Shown: positions 24,473 to 32,827, counted from the stretch's first letter. The stretch: 64,000 bases of DNA from Alicyclobacillus acidocaldarius subsp. acidocaldarius Tc-4-1 (GCF_000219875.1 NC_017167.1:2253360-2317359), one strand, 5' to 3'. Notes: generated by a model not told the origin, from the sequence alone. Made by a program: numbers and translations.

Positions 24473-25414
24473 TTACTCATCCAAGACGAAGCCGACGGGT
24501 TCGGCTTCGCCGTCGGCCGTTTCATCGTCCATGACAAAACCCACGTGGGCTTCAGGAGCAGCTTCTTCGTGTTCTAGTGCAACTTCGAGTCGGATGTGGC
24601 GTTCGTACTGATCGATGGCCAGCCAAAGTTCCCACAAGGCCGAGGCGAACGAGGTGTGCTTGGCAGCCACCGGAACCCCGGTCGTCATGGCCTCATACGC
24701 CGCTGCGCCAAAATCGGGGATGACCATGTGCGCTTCCGAACCCACTTCAAGCCCGTACGGCACGCGGTTCACTACGAGCCAATACGTGTCATCGTTCAGT
24801 GCAGGAAGGGCCTTCGCGGGATCGCAGTCCTGCACCAGGATCACGGCGTCCACATCGAGCTGCACCGTGGTGTCGGACGTGTCGATCACCCAGACCTCTC
24901 CGCCACCCGCCTCGATAGCGCCGAACACCATGTCTCGGTAAGGCGGCGATACCCACGTCGCCAGCGGGCTGGCACTGGAAGCGCTGAGAAGCTTCGCTTT
25001 CACTCCGCGAGACACAAGCACGTGGAACAGGTTCCAGGCCAGAAACGTCCCGCCTGCCTGTCGGCTCGACACCACCTGCACCTTGAACGGCGCGGGTGTA
25101 TAGCGGACAGGCGGAGCCTCCAGATCGCGCACCATAAACGCAAGCACATGCGCCGCCGTCAGCCGATCGAGAACCGGCACCACCATCACGCGATCATCCG
25201 AAAGCCCGAGTCGCCGTGCCTTCCGGGCGATCTGCTGGGTCCCCGCCACCAGTTTCACAGGCACCCGTGCCTGCAGCGCCGCCTTGGCCGATGCCAATTG
25301 GGTCACGAGCGCCAGGTCTGCACCGTCGAAGTCGTCCACCCACTCCACCGAGGGAAGCGTGGCACGAATCCACGCTTCCGCGGCGGCGTCCCCCAATGCC
25401 AGGTACACCCGCAT
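24473..25414 (-). CDS. Degenerate ParA/CpaE-like protein with C-terminal acidic repeat
   Basis: This 313-residue protein has a CpaE-like layout (receiver-like domain, then ATPase-like domain) but the loop reads VVSSRQAGGTFLAWNLFHVL, with no Walker A lysine. EVWVIDTSDTTVQLDVDAVIL resembles the Walker B strand of the family. The C-terminus has a short duplicated motif (HVGFVMDDE and PVGFVLDE) that looks like a peptide ligand for a partner. It begins at the ATG at 25414 inside the stop of the HU-like gene, so the two are coupled. It is probably a non-hydrolysing partner of the downstream ATPase. Confidence 0.6.
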   Translation of the reverse strand: MRVYLALGDAAAEAWIRATLPSVEWVDDFDGADLALVTQLASAKAALQARVPVKLVAGTQQIARKARRLGLSDDRVMVVPVLDRLTAAHVLAFMVRDLEAPPVRYTPAPFKVQVVSSRQAGGTFLAWNLFHVLVSRGVKAKLLSASSASPLATWVSPPYRDMVFGAIEAGGGEVWVIDTSDTTVQLDVDAVILVQDCDPAKALPALNDDTYWLVVNRVPYGLEVGSEAHMVIPDFGAAAYEAMTTGVPVAAKHTSFASALWELWLAIDQYERHIRLEVALEHEEAAPEAHVGFVMDDETADGEAEPVGFVLDE

Positions 25415-25686
25415 CAATTCACACGTCCCTTCAGCGCGCTTGACGGCAGGAAGCGCACCGTCGCTTTTTCGGGGATTTCGATGGTTTCACCCGTTTTCGG
25501 ATTCCGCCCCTGCCGCGCGGCGCGCACCACGTAGCGAAACTTGCCCAGTGGAGGCAAGGCTACGTCCTCGCCCGCCTGCAATCGCTCCGTCGCGACTTCA
25601 CAGAGAGAATTGAGGGTTTGCCATACCTGGGATTGCTTCAAACCTGTCCTCGCTGCGATTTCCGCGACCAACTCCGTCTTCGTCAT
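25414..25686 (-). CDS. HU-family DNA-binding protein
   Basis: This histone-like protein has 90 residues, the normal HU length. It shows the N-terminal helices (TKTELVAEIAARTGLKQSQV) and the DNA-binding arm (LPPLGKFRYVVRAARQGRNP, then KTGETIEIPEKATVRFLPS). The ATG at 25686 has AAAGGAGCG upstream. It is the first gene of the long Tad-like operon and follows leader element E3. On mobile elements HU proteins often help partition complexes or relaxosomes, which fits the ParM/ParR genes nearby. Confidence 0.93.
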   Translation of the reverse strand: MTKTELVAEIAARTGLKQSQVWQTLNSLCEVATERLQAGEDVALPPLGKFRYVVRAARQGRNPKTGETIEIPEKATVRFLPSSALKGRVN

Positions 25687-25710
25687 GCTGACTCGCTCCT
25701 TTCGACATGG

Positions 25711-25742
25711 GCCTCATCCATAGGCGGGGTGTAAGACAAAAC
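25711..25742 (-). promoter_or_regulatory. Leader element E3 (HU-Tad operon)
   Basis: On the minus strand: TTTTGTCTTACA, CCCCGCC, TATGGAT, GAGGC. It follows directly on a strong terminator and lies 25 nt before the HU start. The hairpin is weaker here and the ribosome site is outside it. Confidence 0.5.
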
Positions 25743-25743
25743 G

Positions 25744-25768
25744 AAAAAAAGCCGCCCGAAGGCGGCTC
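25744..25768 (-). terminator. Intrinsic terminator of the pilin-like gene
   Basis: GAGCCGCC, TTC, GGGCGGCT-type stem followed by seven T on the minus strand, overlapping the stop codon of the gene at 25767. Confidence 0.85.
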
Positions 25769-26780
25769 AGTTCGTGTTCAGGTACGCGACAAATTGGTTC
25801 GTCGCCCCCTGCGACAGCGTGTACGTCGTCGTAAGGGTCTGCTGATTGGACGGCCCGGCGATCGTCTGCCCCGTCGTCACATCCACAATTGACAGCGTCT
25901 GATTCGGCGCAAGGGGTGCGTTGGCCTGTGCGGTGAGCGTCACCGTCGTGTTGCCCGGCGCGGTGGAAACCGGCGTTGCCGTGAGTGTCACCGCCGTGGC
26001 GCCCTGAACCTGTACGGTTGTGGTCGTACTTTGACCATAGACGGTCGCCGTGAGCGTGTAAGTGCCCGGTGTCGTCGCCGAAAACGTCGTCGACCACTGC
26101 CCCTGCGCATTGGTCGTGACGTTGGCCGCTGCCAAGTTCCCGCCGCTTGCCTGCAACGACACAGGGATATTCGGCACGCCGCTGCCGCCAGCCGTGACCT
26201 GCCCGCTCACGGTGATGGTCTGACCGATATCGGCCGGAGACGGTGAAGCTTGGATGCTGACTTGGTACGCCTCCCACGTGATCTGCACGGGTGACGACGA
26301 CTGGATCGGCGCTCCACCCGGCGTCCCAAGGTACAACACGTAGGTATGGGTTCCCGGCGTTTGTTGGTTCACACTGGCTGAGATCGTTTGTTCGCTGCCA
26401 CCCGTGACCCACTGCCCCGTCGACTCGTCATAGATGCCGAGAGTATATCCGTTGGTCGATTCGCTCGCGCTCCCCGTCAACGTGGCTGTCTGCCCGACCA
26501 GAAGCTGTGTGGGATTGCCCGTGAGCGAGAGCGTCATCCCGATGACACCCGTCTCCGAAACCACCGCATTGCCCTCGTTGATGGAGACGGTGTATGCCGG
26601 GCTGTGCTGTCCCCACAGTTCATAGGCGTCACTATCCAGCGTTTGTGTGGCCTGCGAACTGCCGTGAGCTGTCAACACCCAGTATACGGCCACTCCTGCT
26701 CCTGTCATGAGAATCGCAAAGATCAGAATCAGGATGCGTGGCATCATGTTTTCCGGTCCTGCACGTCGCCAGCGCCACAT
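25767..26780 (-). CDS. Pilin-like surface protein with Ig-like repeats
   Basis: This 337-residue protein starts MWRWRRAGPENMMPRILILI: a basic tip, an AG site that could be cut by a prepilin peptidase, and one hydrophobic helix. The rest is a chain of about three Ig-like domains rich in Thr, Gly and Ser, each opening with a motif like LTGNPTQLLVGQTATLT or IQASPSPADIGQTITV. The same module occurs in the 1382-residue adhesin at 48803. The gene lies directly before the TadV-like prepilin peptidase. I infer a minor pilin or tip adhesin. AGAGG precedes the ATG. Confidence 0.65.
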   Translation of the reverse strand: MWRWRRAGPENMMPRILILIFAILMTGAGVAVYWVLTAHGSSQATQTLDSDAYELWGQHSPAYTVSINEGNAVVSETGVIGMTLSLTGNPTQLLVGQTATLTGSASESTNGYTLGIYDESTGQWVTGGSEQTISASVNQQTPGTHTYVLYLGTPGGAPIQSSSPVQITWEAYQVSIQASPSPADIGQTITVSGQVTAGGSGVPNIPVSLQASGGNLAAANVTTNAQGQWSTTFSATTPGTYTLTATVYGQSTTTTVQVQGATAVTLTATPVSTAPGNTTVTLTAQANAPLAPNQTLSIVDVTTGQTIAGPSNQQTLTTTYTLSQGATNQFVAYLNTN

Positions 26781-26798
26781 CGGCTGTTCACCTCTCGT

Positions 26799-27263
26799 TT
26801 ATGGCCGTAAAACCGCCATACTTGCTAGAATGGTGCAGACCAACCCCAAGAAAAAATACACGCCCATTGGAGCCAACGGGCGTTCTTCAGCGTTGACTTG
26901 AGGGCCTGCCAACACAGGCCAAAGGGGTCGGGTTACCAAGGCCAGGAGCAGGGCGAGAAACAGGGGCACGAGCGCCAGGACACCGAGACCCAGCCCCATC
27001 ACCCCGACCATCTCCGCATCCCCGAGCGCGTGGTCACGATCCACCATCCACCAGAGACCGCCGAGACTCACGCCCGATAGCACCAAGGCAAGAAGCAGCC
27101 ACCAAGGGGCGCGGCAGTCCACATCGGCCACGAGGATGGCGACAGCGCCGAGGATAAGGACGGTTTCGCTGACGCGGCGGTAGAGCACGTCCGTGACGGC
27201 GCATATCACAAAGATGCACAACATAAGGATCATGTTGATGTCCAGACCAAGTTCAGCTTTCAA
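26799..27263 (-). CDS. tadV: Prepilin peptidase, TadV/CpaA-like (A24 family)
   Basis: This membrane aspartic protease cleaves prepilins at the cytoplasmic face. The protein has 154 residues and about four to five membrane segments. The two catalytic Asp are visible in ICAVTDVLYRRV and in the GxGD-like motif HALGDAEMVG. This short form without the methyltransferase domain is typical of TadV/CpaA. The start is TTG at 27263, with AAGGAGAG 8 nt upstream. Its substrates are probably the pilin-like genes at 25767, 31494, 31967, 32500 and 32828. Confidence 0.82.
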   Translation of the reverse strand: MKAELGLDINMILMLCIFVICAVTDVLYRRVSETVLILGAVAILVADVDCRAPWWLLLALVLSGVSLGGLWWMVDRDHALGDAEMVGVMGLGLGVLALVPLFLALLLALVTRPLWPVLAGPQVNAEERPLAPMGVYFFLGLVCTILASMAVLRP

Positions 27264-27343
27264 ATCCAGCTCTCTCCTTGTTTTATTCCTGAATCCACCC
27301 GACGGAAATCTTACGGATTTTGGACAATGTTTTTACGCCGTTT

Positions 27344-28069
27344 TCACGCTTCAAAGACCTCGCCCCCCTCCACAAAGAATTGCATTTGAACGTTGCTTTC
27401 CGAGAATTTCGTCCATATCATTTCCATAGCCCGTCGTCGCGCCTCGTTTTTGGTGACCCACACCACCTTGCGAAAGGACTCGTCCAACACGCTGAGGTTG
27501 GTGATATACATCTGATATTTTCGCCATAGCTGTCTGGAGCTTTCGGTGGCATTGTCAAACTCCACCCACCAAAAACCCTCGGCGGTGCGCAAGGCTGCGT
27601 CCGGGCGAATGGCCGAAGCGCGGAGTTCTGTGTCGGGTGCCCCCGTCGCGAACTTGCGTAAAAACCAGAGCTCATCGGTTGCTTCTCGCGTGTTGAACCA
27701 TCGGACACCGTCAAATCCGTGCCTGTGCAGATAGCGCATGAGGATCGCGTTCAGCCCCAGCGCGTGCCCCCACTGTGCATCCATCACGACCACTTTGCTT
27801 TCGATTCCCAACATGTGATGGACATATCGCACGCCGGGCGCTGTTAAGACCAACGCATATCGTCTTCCTTCATGCCCTTTGGCCCAGATCCCGCGAAGCA
27901 AGGGGTCATCATGCGAATTTCTCGCTCGAAAGAGATACTTCTGAAGCATGAATTCGCTCCAATCCAAGAGAAACAAGACATCCGAGCGCAGAATCACGCC
28001 CGCGTCATACACCACACCCAACAATTTTTGTTCGGGCGGAAACTCGCTATCTCGCCACGACAAAATCAA
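27344..28069 (-). CDS. Replication-relaxation family protein (possible relaxase)
   Basis: Replic_Relax proteins occur on conjugative plasmids of Bacillota and are thought to act in replication or nicking at the origin of transfer. The protein has about 241 residues. Winged-helix-like segments open it (LGVVYDAGVILRSDVLFLLD). A conserved stretch RPDAALRTAEGFWWVEFDNA then TESSRQLWRKYQMY matches the family pattern of an acidic core followed by Thr-Glu-Ser. I chose the TTG at 28069, in a TTGA overlap with parR. No MobA/MobM-type relaxase is seen, so this is the best relaxase candidate. Confidence 0.65.
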   Translation of the reverse strand: MILSWRDSEFPPEQKLLGVVYDAGVILRSDVLFLLDWSEFMLQKYLFRARNSHDDPLLRGIWAKGHEGRRYALVLTAPGVRYVHHMLGIESKVVVMDAQWGHALGLNAILMRYLHRHGFDGVRWFNTREATDELWFLRKFATGAPDTELRASAIRPDAALRTAEGFWWVEFDNATESSRQLWRKYQMYITNLSVLDESFRKVVWVTKNEARRRAMEMIWTKFSESNVQMQFFVEGGEVFEA

Positions 28070-28386
28070 TCCAGATCCCACCTCTGCAAGAACGCCGTCA
28101 CCGGGTTGCGCGGAACCGTTGGTTGTGGCTGTTGTATAGCCACAACGCCCTTGTGCTCCTGCAGCCCCTTCAGCACCTCATCCGCAATGCGCTTGACCCA
28201 ATCCTCCATGTCCGCACTCGGGCGCTCAGGCTCCGAGCGATCGAGTCCCCGCCGCAGCATCGCTTCGATGGCCCGAGACCGTTGGCGCTTTGGTAGACGT
28301 TCGATCCAAGCAATGAGTGTTGGATCGCGGATGTAAATGTGGAGCGTGTACGGCTTCGCACGCCACGCTTGCGATTCTTGGGACAT
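28066..28386 (-). CDS. ParR-like ribbon-helix-helix partition protein
   Basis: ParR binds the centromere and caps ParM filaments. The protein has 106 residues. The N-terminal half fits a ribbon-helix-helix fold (YTLHIYIRDPTLIAWIERLP, then KRQRSRAIEAMLRRGL). The C-terminal half is a helix with acidic residues (EDWVKRIADEVLKGLQEHKG) and a QPQP linker that could contact ParM. It starts after leader element E4 and overlaps the replication-relaxation gene. The partner ParM lies 5 kb downstream in the same direction. Assignment rests on fold pattern and context. Confidence 0.6.
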   Translation of the reverse strand: MSQESQAWRAKPYTLHIYIRDPTLIAWIERLPKRQRSRAIEAMLRRGLDRSEPERPSADMEDWVKRIADEVLKGLQEHKGVVAIQQPQPTVPRNPVTAFLQRWDLD

Positions 28387-28394
28387 CGCAGATT

Positions 28395-28428
28395 CCTTCC
28401 TTGTCTAAGGGAGTGGTGTAAGGCAAAG
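28395..28428 (-). promoter_or_regulatory. Leader element E4 (parR)
   Basis: On the minus strand: GCTTTGCCTTACA, CCACTCCCTT, AGACAAGGAAGGAA, then the ATG of the ParR-like gene. The 3' arm contains the ribosome site. Confidence 0.55.
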
Positions 28429-28453
28429 CGCCGTCCCATGACGGGAACGGCGC
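28425..28453 (-). terminator. Terminator-like hairpin after the coupling-protein gene
   Basis: GCGCCGT and ACGGCGC form a stem at 28428-28453, followed by a short TTT on the minus strand that merges into leader element E4. Confidence 0.55.
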
Positions 28454-30886
28454 TCATCCATACAACTCATCGGCCGTGAGTCCTCTCGTGCGCTTGCGTT
28501 TCATCTTCTGCACCCTCGCGTCCTCATCCGGCCAATACCCGTTCTCCAGGTAAAAGTTCAGTCGCTCTTCCGCTTCGGCCGCCGGACGCCCCAGCTCCTG
28601 CTGCAGCTCATACCCGAACGCGCGAAGCTCCTCATACCGCTTCCGAAGAGCGGGCTTGTCGAAGAAATTCACGACTTTGGCGTTGGGCGCAAAGCCTTCA
28701 TACACATCCGGCGGCGGCGCTTGTGTTTCGCAGGAGTGCGCCTTGCCACCGACAATCGTGTACACCGCAGCCACGTTGTCCGGGAGCGCGCGCAGGTACT
28801 CCGGCGTGAAATGTCCTTGCGTCAAGTCCGCCATGATCCGCGCGCTGTCCGCACCCACGCGGAGCGAGAAGAAGTTCCCCAGCACGTCCTTGATCGCCTT
28901 TTTGAGTTCCCCGCTGAATTGCTCCACCGACTGCGTGATCATACCGAGTGACAGCCCAAACTTGCGCGTCTCGGCGATGATCTTGGCCATGATGTCGGTC
29001 TGCACGCGGTGACACTCATCGACCAGCAGGAAATGCGTGAGTGACGTGCTTTCTGGGCGTGTCAGCGCGATCTGGTAGTATTGCTCGATGAGCCCGCCCA
29101 TGATGAGGCTCATGAGTTCTCCACTCAGCGCCTTCACGTCAATGAGCAAAATATGTCCTTCATCCATCCACTCGCGAATCGGCAAGGCGTACTCCGGTTG
29201 CCCGAAGTAAAGGGCGGTACTGCTCGTCACGAAGGGACGCAGGCGGCGTTCGACCGGCGCGTAGTAGTCGGGGTTTTTCGCTTGCGCCGGGAACGTCTGC
29301 TCCCAGTACGTGCGCACCAAGGGTGATTTCAGCCGGCGCAGGACTTGCAGCCGCCAGTTCTCGTCTTTCAACATCGGGATCATGCCGGCGAGGACGTGCT
29401 GTACTTCGTCGTCTTCCTTGAACGCCTGCACACACATGTCGATGATCTCGTCGATGCGCGCGCCGCCGCCGTACGCTTTGCTCAATGTCGCCACAATGGC
29501 CTCCGTTGTCAGGACTTGCAACAGATTCAGCGCCACAGGATAGTCGCGATTGGAAAACGAGATATAATGGACTTTCTTCCAAAGCGGGCTGTCCTTCGGC
29601 AGCGCGGCTTGGAGACGGGACAGGAAGATGAGCGTCGTTTCCGCCGCCGGGTCTATGAGCGTGAGTCCAGGCTTGGGATTCCCAGGCGTCTGTTGCACCC
29701 AGTCGTCCAAAATCGACTGCAGCAAGAACATGAGCGTCGTCGATTTCCCGGCGCCCGTCATGCCCGTCATCAGGAAGTGGCGCGTGAATTGTGCATACGG
29801 GATGCGCACCAACCGCGAGGCTTGCGTCGGGTGACGCAGATAGCCAATGGCCACGCCTTCTGCAAATTCGTCGTCTCTCAGTGTTTTTGCGTGCTCTCGA
29901 ATGATCGGCATCTGCGGCCAGGTTTCTGGAGACGGCACATGCACGAGTTGCGCCAATTCATCCGCCGACATGACAAACGGCTTCAGGGATTTCGAGGCTA
30001 CGAGTTGATTTTCCGCCGCCAGATCCCGCAAGGCGCCGAGCATCCCTTGAAAGAACGGCTGCGCCCGATGCTTCTCGTCGCCCTCAAAGCGCATGGTGAC
30101 GTGAAACAGGTCGCTTAACTCTTCGTACCGTTGCACGATCCCGCCAATCTGCCGCTTTTGGTGTGGAAGCACTCGCGGCTTTTGGGGTTTGGAAGTTGCC
30201 CCTTTGTTGGCGGATTTGCCCGTGAACGCCGCACCGAGTTCCGCCGCTGTATCCGCCGCGATCTTGGCCCACGGATTCGCCCCGGATTGACGCAGTTCGG
30301 GATCAAGGCGCTGATGTTCCCGCTTCACCCGCCGTAACGCCTCGCCCTCCTCCATGGGGCTGAACGCGATTTCGACTGCCGTGTTCTTGCCCATCGCCCG
30401 AAGGAGCGTCACCAGCGGATCCCGCTTGTCATCTCGCGCAAACGGCAAGAGCGCGTGCCTCGCGGTGACCTCCATCCGCACCTTCGGGTTCAGGCGGATG
30501 GTCGGTTTTCGTTCTTCTGGCACTTCGTGCAGCTCCAACGTGGGCGAAAGCGTCCCCTTCACGCCTTGCTCGCGATCTTCCGGCACGATGAGCCAGAACC
30601 AAACCTCGCCGTTTGTGTCTTTCTCGATGCGCAGGCGGAACCAAACCGGGCCTTTGTTCCGACGCTCGGCTTTTGTGCGGCGAAAATGCGAGAGACGCGC
30701 CAACCAAGCGCTGGCTTCGCGCAGGTCATACGTGTGGTGACTGCGGGGAATGAGCGCTTTGGGCTGTCCTTCGTAACGTTTGCGCTCCGCCTGCACTTTG
30801 TCCTTGTCCCGCCATACGCCATAGCCTGCGGCGGCTCCAAGCCCCACTGCCGCCACGCCCATGAGGGTGTGTTCCACATTCAGCAA
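28454..30886 (-). CDS. Conjugative coupling ATPase, VirD4/TraG-like
   Basis: This HerA/FtsK-superfamily ATPase would couple the relaxosome to the secretion channel. The protein has 810 residues. An N-terminal membrane segment (LMGVAAVGLGAAAGYGVW) is followed by a 400-residue domain and then a Walker A of MTGMTGAGKSTTLMF. The Walker B region is FLLVDECHRVQTDIMAKI, followed by LSLGMITQSVEQFSG. I chose the TTG at 30886 because GAGGAGG lies 9 nt upstream; the longer open frame lies inside the methyltransferase gene in another frame and is not protein-like. It overlaps that gene by 7 bp. Family members range from 550 to 850 residues. Confidence 0.87.
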   Translation of the reverse strand: MLNVEHTLMGVAAVGLGAAAGYGVWRDKDKVQAERKRYEGQPKALIPRSHHTYDLREASAWLARLSHFRRTKAERRNKGPVWFRLRIEKDTNGEVWFWLIVPEDREQGVKGTLSPTLELHEVPEERKPTIRLNPKVRMEVTARHALLPFARDDKRDPLVTLLRAMGKNTAVEIAFSPMEEGEALRRVKREHQRLDPELRQSGANPWAKIAADTAAELGAAFTGKSANKGATSKPQKPRVLPHQKRQIGGIVQRYEELSDLFHVTMRFEGDEKHRAQPFFQGMLGALRDLAAENQLVASKSLKPFVMSADELAQLVHVPSPETWPQMPIIREHAKTLRDDEFAEGVAIGYLRHPTQASRLVRIPYAQFTRHFLMTGMTGAGKSTTLMFLLQSILDDWVQQTPGNPKPGLTLIDPAAETTLIFLSRLQAALPKDSPLWKKVHYISFSNRDYPVALNLLQVLTTEAIVATLSKAYGGGARIDEIIDMCVQAFKEDDEVQHVLAGMIPMLKDENWRLQVLRRLKSPLVRTYWEQTFPAQAKNPDYYAPVERRLRPFVTSSTALYFGQPEYALPIREWMDEGHILLIDVKALSGELMSLIMGGLIEQYYQIALTRPESTSLTHFLLVDECHRVQTDIMAKIIAETRKFGLSLGMITQSVEQFSGELKKAIKDVLGNFFSLRVGADSARIMADLTQGHFTPEYLRALPDNVAAVYTIVGGKAHSCETQAPPPDVYEGFAPNAKVVNFFDKPALRKRYEELRAFGYELQQELGRPAAEAEERLNFYLENGYWPDEDARVQKMKRKRTRGLTADELYG

Positions 30887-31497
30887 CGCGCACCGCCTCC
30901 TCGCCAACGCGGAAACCACATGCCCGTTTCCGTCTGGTACACCCGGTAAGTCGGAAACACGCCTGCCAGCACTTCTTCCTCCGCTCGCGCCCGCAAGACC
31001 TCCATACCCACAAACAGTAACCAAAGCCCCCACAATACCGGTCGGTTCACACCGATACAGCTTCCGAACATCCCAATGCAATACGCGAGATACAACGGAT
31101 GGCGAACATAACGATAAGGTCCGCTTCGCACCACACAATGCGCCTCGGCGAGTTGCGAGAAACAGAGCCGAAGCGCAGTGAGCGCCCATACCTCAAGCAA
31201 CAGCGCCAGGAGTTGCAGACTATAGGAGAGACCGAAACGCCACAAAGATTCATGAATCGGGCCGTGAACCCAAAACGCCACAACCACCGGAAACACAACG
31301 ATCCCAACGGACGCCGCCCATGCCCACCAGCCGCGATGGATCTCCTTGGGACGTTGGCTCAAGTTCCAAAGGAGCATCATAGCTTCGACGACGAGTAACG
31401 CCGCAAACGGCCAAAAGGGTGGCACATGCCCCAATCGCCAAGCGTTCCAAAGAAGAACGCCTGCCGCAAACGCCTGAACACCGATGCGCAACATCAT
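30880..31497 (-). CDS. Isoprenylcysteine methyltransferase-like membrane protein (ICMT/PEMT fold)
   Basis: This is a polytopic membrane protein of 205 residues with about five hydrophobic segments. The C-terminal motif VVRSGPYRYVRHPLYLAYCI and ARAEEEVLAGVFPTYRVYQT match the ICMT/PEMT family, which uses SAM to methylate carboxyls or lipids in the membrane. The substrate in bacteria is usually unknown. I chose the ATG at 31497, in an ATGA overlap with the TadE-like gene. Its place between pilin-like genes and the coupling ATPase is odd; methylation of a pilin, as in type IV N-methylphenylalanine pilins, is a speculative role. Confidence 0.75.
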   Translation of the reverse strand: MMLRIGVQAFAAGVLLWNAWRLGHVPPFWPFAALLVVEAMMLLWNLSQRPKEIHRGWWAWAASVGIVVFPVVVAFWVHGPIHESLWRFGLSYSLQLLALLLEVWALTALRLCFSQLAEAHCVVRSGPYRYVRHPLYLAYCIGMFGSCIGVNRPVLWGLWLLFVGMEVLRARAEEEVLAGVFPTYRVYQTETGMWFPRWRGGGARC

Positions 31498-31952
31498 GCA
31501 CTTCCCCCGGTGACGCTGACCGTCATTGGCACCTGAAAATCCGTGGTGAACGCTCCGCCGAAGATCGCCTGGGTCGCTTCCTGGATCCACGGCACATGGA
31601 ACGTACCGCTTACGGTGACGGTGACTTCTTCGTTGTTCACGATGGCGTTCTCTTGAAGGTTGTCAAACAGGTTGGACAGATGTTCACTTTGTGCGCTGGC
31701 TTCAAACTGTTGCTGCGCAGCTTGTACAGGATCCCCGACGGTCTGCAGTGTCGTCGTGAAATAGCCCTGTACCCCCGATGAGTTGACCACTTCCTGTTGA
31801 ATCTGCGACTGCGCTGACCACGCTGCCGCCTCCGCTGCGGCGCGCAACTCGAAATATCCAGCCACTGTGGCCCCGAACGTCATCATGACCGTAAAGAGCA
31901 GCAACCCGATCGTGGTATAGACCAGCCCTTTGAACAGTTCGGCTACGGCCAA
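31494..31952 (-). CDS. TadE/TadG-like pseudopilin
   Basis: This 152-residue protein opens with one hydrophobic helix (VAELFKGLVYTTIGLLLFTV), then a helical stretch rich in Ala, Glu and Gln (YFELRAAAEAAAWSAQSQIQ), then a beta-rich C-terminus. This layout fits TadE-type minor pilins. The start is TTG at 31952, chosen because GGAGG lies 9 nt upstream; the longer open frame lies inside the neighbouring gene. It lies 15 nt after the stop of a second TadE-like gene and is coupled to the ICMT-like gene. Confidence 0.65.
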   Translation of the reverse strand: MAVAELFKGLVYTTIGLLLFTVMMTFGATVAGYFELRAAAEAAAWSAQSQIQQEVVNSSGVQGYFTTTLQTVGDPVQAAQQQFEASAQSEHLSNLFDNLQENAIVNNEEVTVTVSGTFHVPWIQEATQAIFGGAFTTDFQVPMTVSVTGGSA

Positions 31953-31966
31953 GAGAGTTCGCCTCC

Positions 31967-32413
31967 TCAACTGGAGGTGAAGTACGCTTCGTTGACATCT
32001 GAGGCGGTGACGGACATCGGGATCGTCGCTGGGAAACTGTTCGGTGCACCAATCGCCGCCAACAGATCCGGAAACAAAAACGGCGCATCGTATTGCACCG
32101 TCACTTGTGCCTCGGGTGTCGACACATCCGCGCTCACTTCCGTGGACGAAACGCTCCATAGGGTTTGCCCGTTGTAAGTAAGCGGCAACCCCGAGGCTTG
32201 CAGCGTGTCTTCAACCGCTTGCTCCGCCGCAGACGCATCTCCGGTAATCGCCGCCACCCGCGCGCCGTTCTCCGCAGCCGTCACGAGGATGCTCCGGACG
32301 TGAATCAAGGACGTGAAGGTCAGAATCAGACCCAGGATCACCAACCCGACCCCCGTGGTCACCAGTCCTGCGAACAACGTACTGACGCCCGTACCGCCTC
32401 GTAACCATCTCAT
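31967..32413 (-). CDS. TadE-like pseudopilin
   Basis: This 148-residue protein begins MRWLRGGTGVSTLFAGLVTT, a basic tip with a GG site, then one hydrophobic helix (GVGLVILGLILTFTSLIHVR) and an Ala-rich helix (ILVTAAENGARVAAITGDAS). The rest is beta-rich and ends near the stop at 31967. TadE-like proteins are minor Flp pilins or pilus-anchoring factors. I chose the ATG at 32413, with GGAGG 9 nt upstream; a GTG two codons earlier is possible. It is followed by the second TadE/TadG-like gene. Confidence 0.7.
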   Translation of the reverse strand: MRWLRGGTGVSTLFAGLVTTGVGLVILGLILTFTSLIHVRSILVTAAENGARVAAITGDASAAEQAVEDTLQASGLPLTYNGQTLWSVSSTEVSADVSTPEAQVTVQYDAPFLFPDLLAAIGAPNSFPATIPMSVTASDVNEAYFTSS

Positions 32414-32457
32414 GCGCACTCACCTCCAGACCCGCCGTCCAAAAACTCCGTTCCTCC

Positions 32458-32492
32458 AAAAAAAGGGTGAGCGCATGGTCACGCCCACCCTT
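32458..32492 (-). terminator. Intrinsic terminator after the pilin-like gene
   Basis: On the minus strand AAGGGTGGGCG pairs with CGCTCACCCTT, followed by seven T. It lies just after the stop of the gene at 32500. The genes downstream restart about 45 nt later. Confidence 0.8.
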
Positions 32493-32499
32493 CGTCACT

Positions 32500-32802
32500 T
32501 CACGATCCCGTGCTTCCCGACGTCGAGCTGAAGTTCGGCAGCGTGAAGTTGCCGTTCCCCGAGTAATCGGCCGAATAGCCGCCCGAAGACGCCGTCCCCG
32601 AGCTTTGCGTGATCGAGTTCAGCGCGTTCTCCCCAGAGGACTTGGCGGCGTTGAATCCGTGGAAGAGCAACACCCCAAGCACCGTGAACAGAGCGATCGT
32701 AAGCAGGATCCCGAAGATCATGAAGAGGGTTCGATTCAAGTTCGACTGTTCGGGGCCTGCCTTTCGCCAGCGCAGCAAGTGCGAACGTACCCGTGTGGTC
32801 AT
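32500..32802 (-). CDS. Small pilin-like protein (RWRKAG motif)
   Basis: This 100-residue protein reads MTTRVRSHLLRWRKAGPEQS, then one hydrophobic helix (TLFMIFGILLTIALFTVLGV), then a Gly/Ser-rich tail. The RWRKAGPE motif nearly equals RWRRAGPE at the start of the Ig-repeat pilin at 25767. I infer a substrate of the TadV-like peptidase and perhaps the major or a minor pilin. I chose the ATG at 32802, with GGGGAAT upstream; the longer open frame starts 12 codons earlier. It follows the 70-residue gene by 25 nt. Confidence 0.65.
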   Translation of the reverse strand: MTTRVRSHLLRWRKAGPEQSNLNRTLFMIFGILLTIALFTVLGVLLFHGFNAAKSSGENALNSITQSSGTASSGGYSADYSGNGNFTLPNFSSTSGSTGS

Positions 32803-32827
32803 GTTCACAGATTCCCCTTTCGTTGGT

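Noticed and set aside
28454..31189. Full 911-codon frame as the coupling ATPase
   Set aside because: The first 100 codons lie inside the methyltransferase gene and are not protein-like; a TTG at 30886 has a strong ribosome site.
31494..32159. Longer 221-residue version of the TadE/TadG-like protein
   Set aside because: The extra N-terminus lies inside the neighbouring gene in another frame; the TTG at 31952 has GGAGG at 9 nt and begins the hydrophobic helix.
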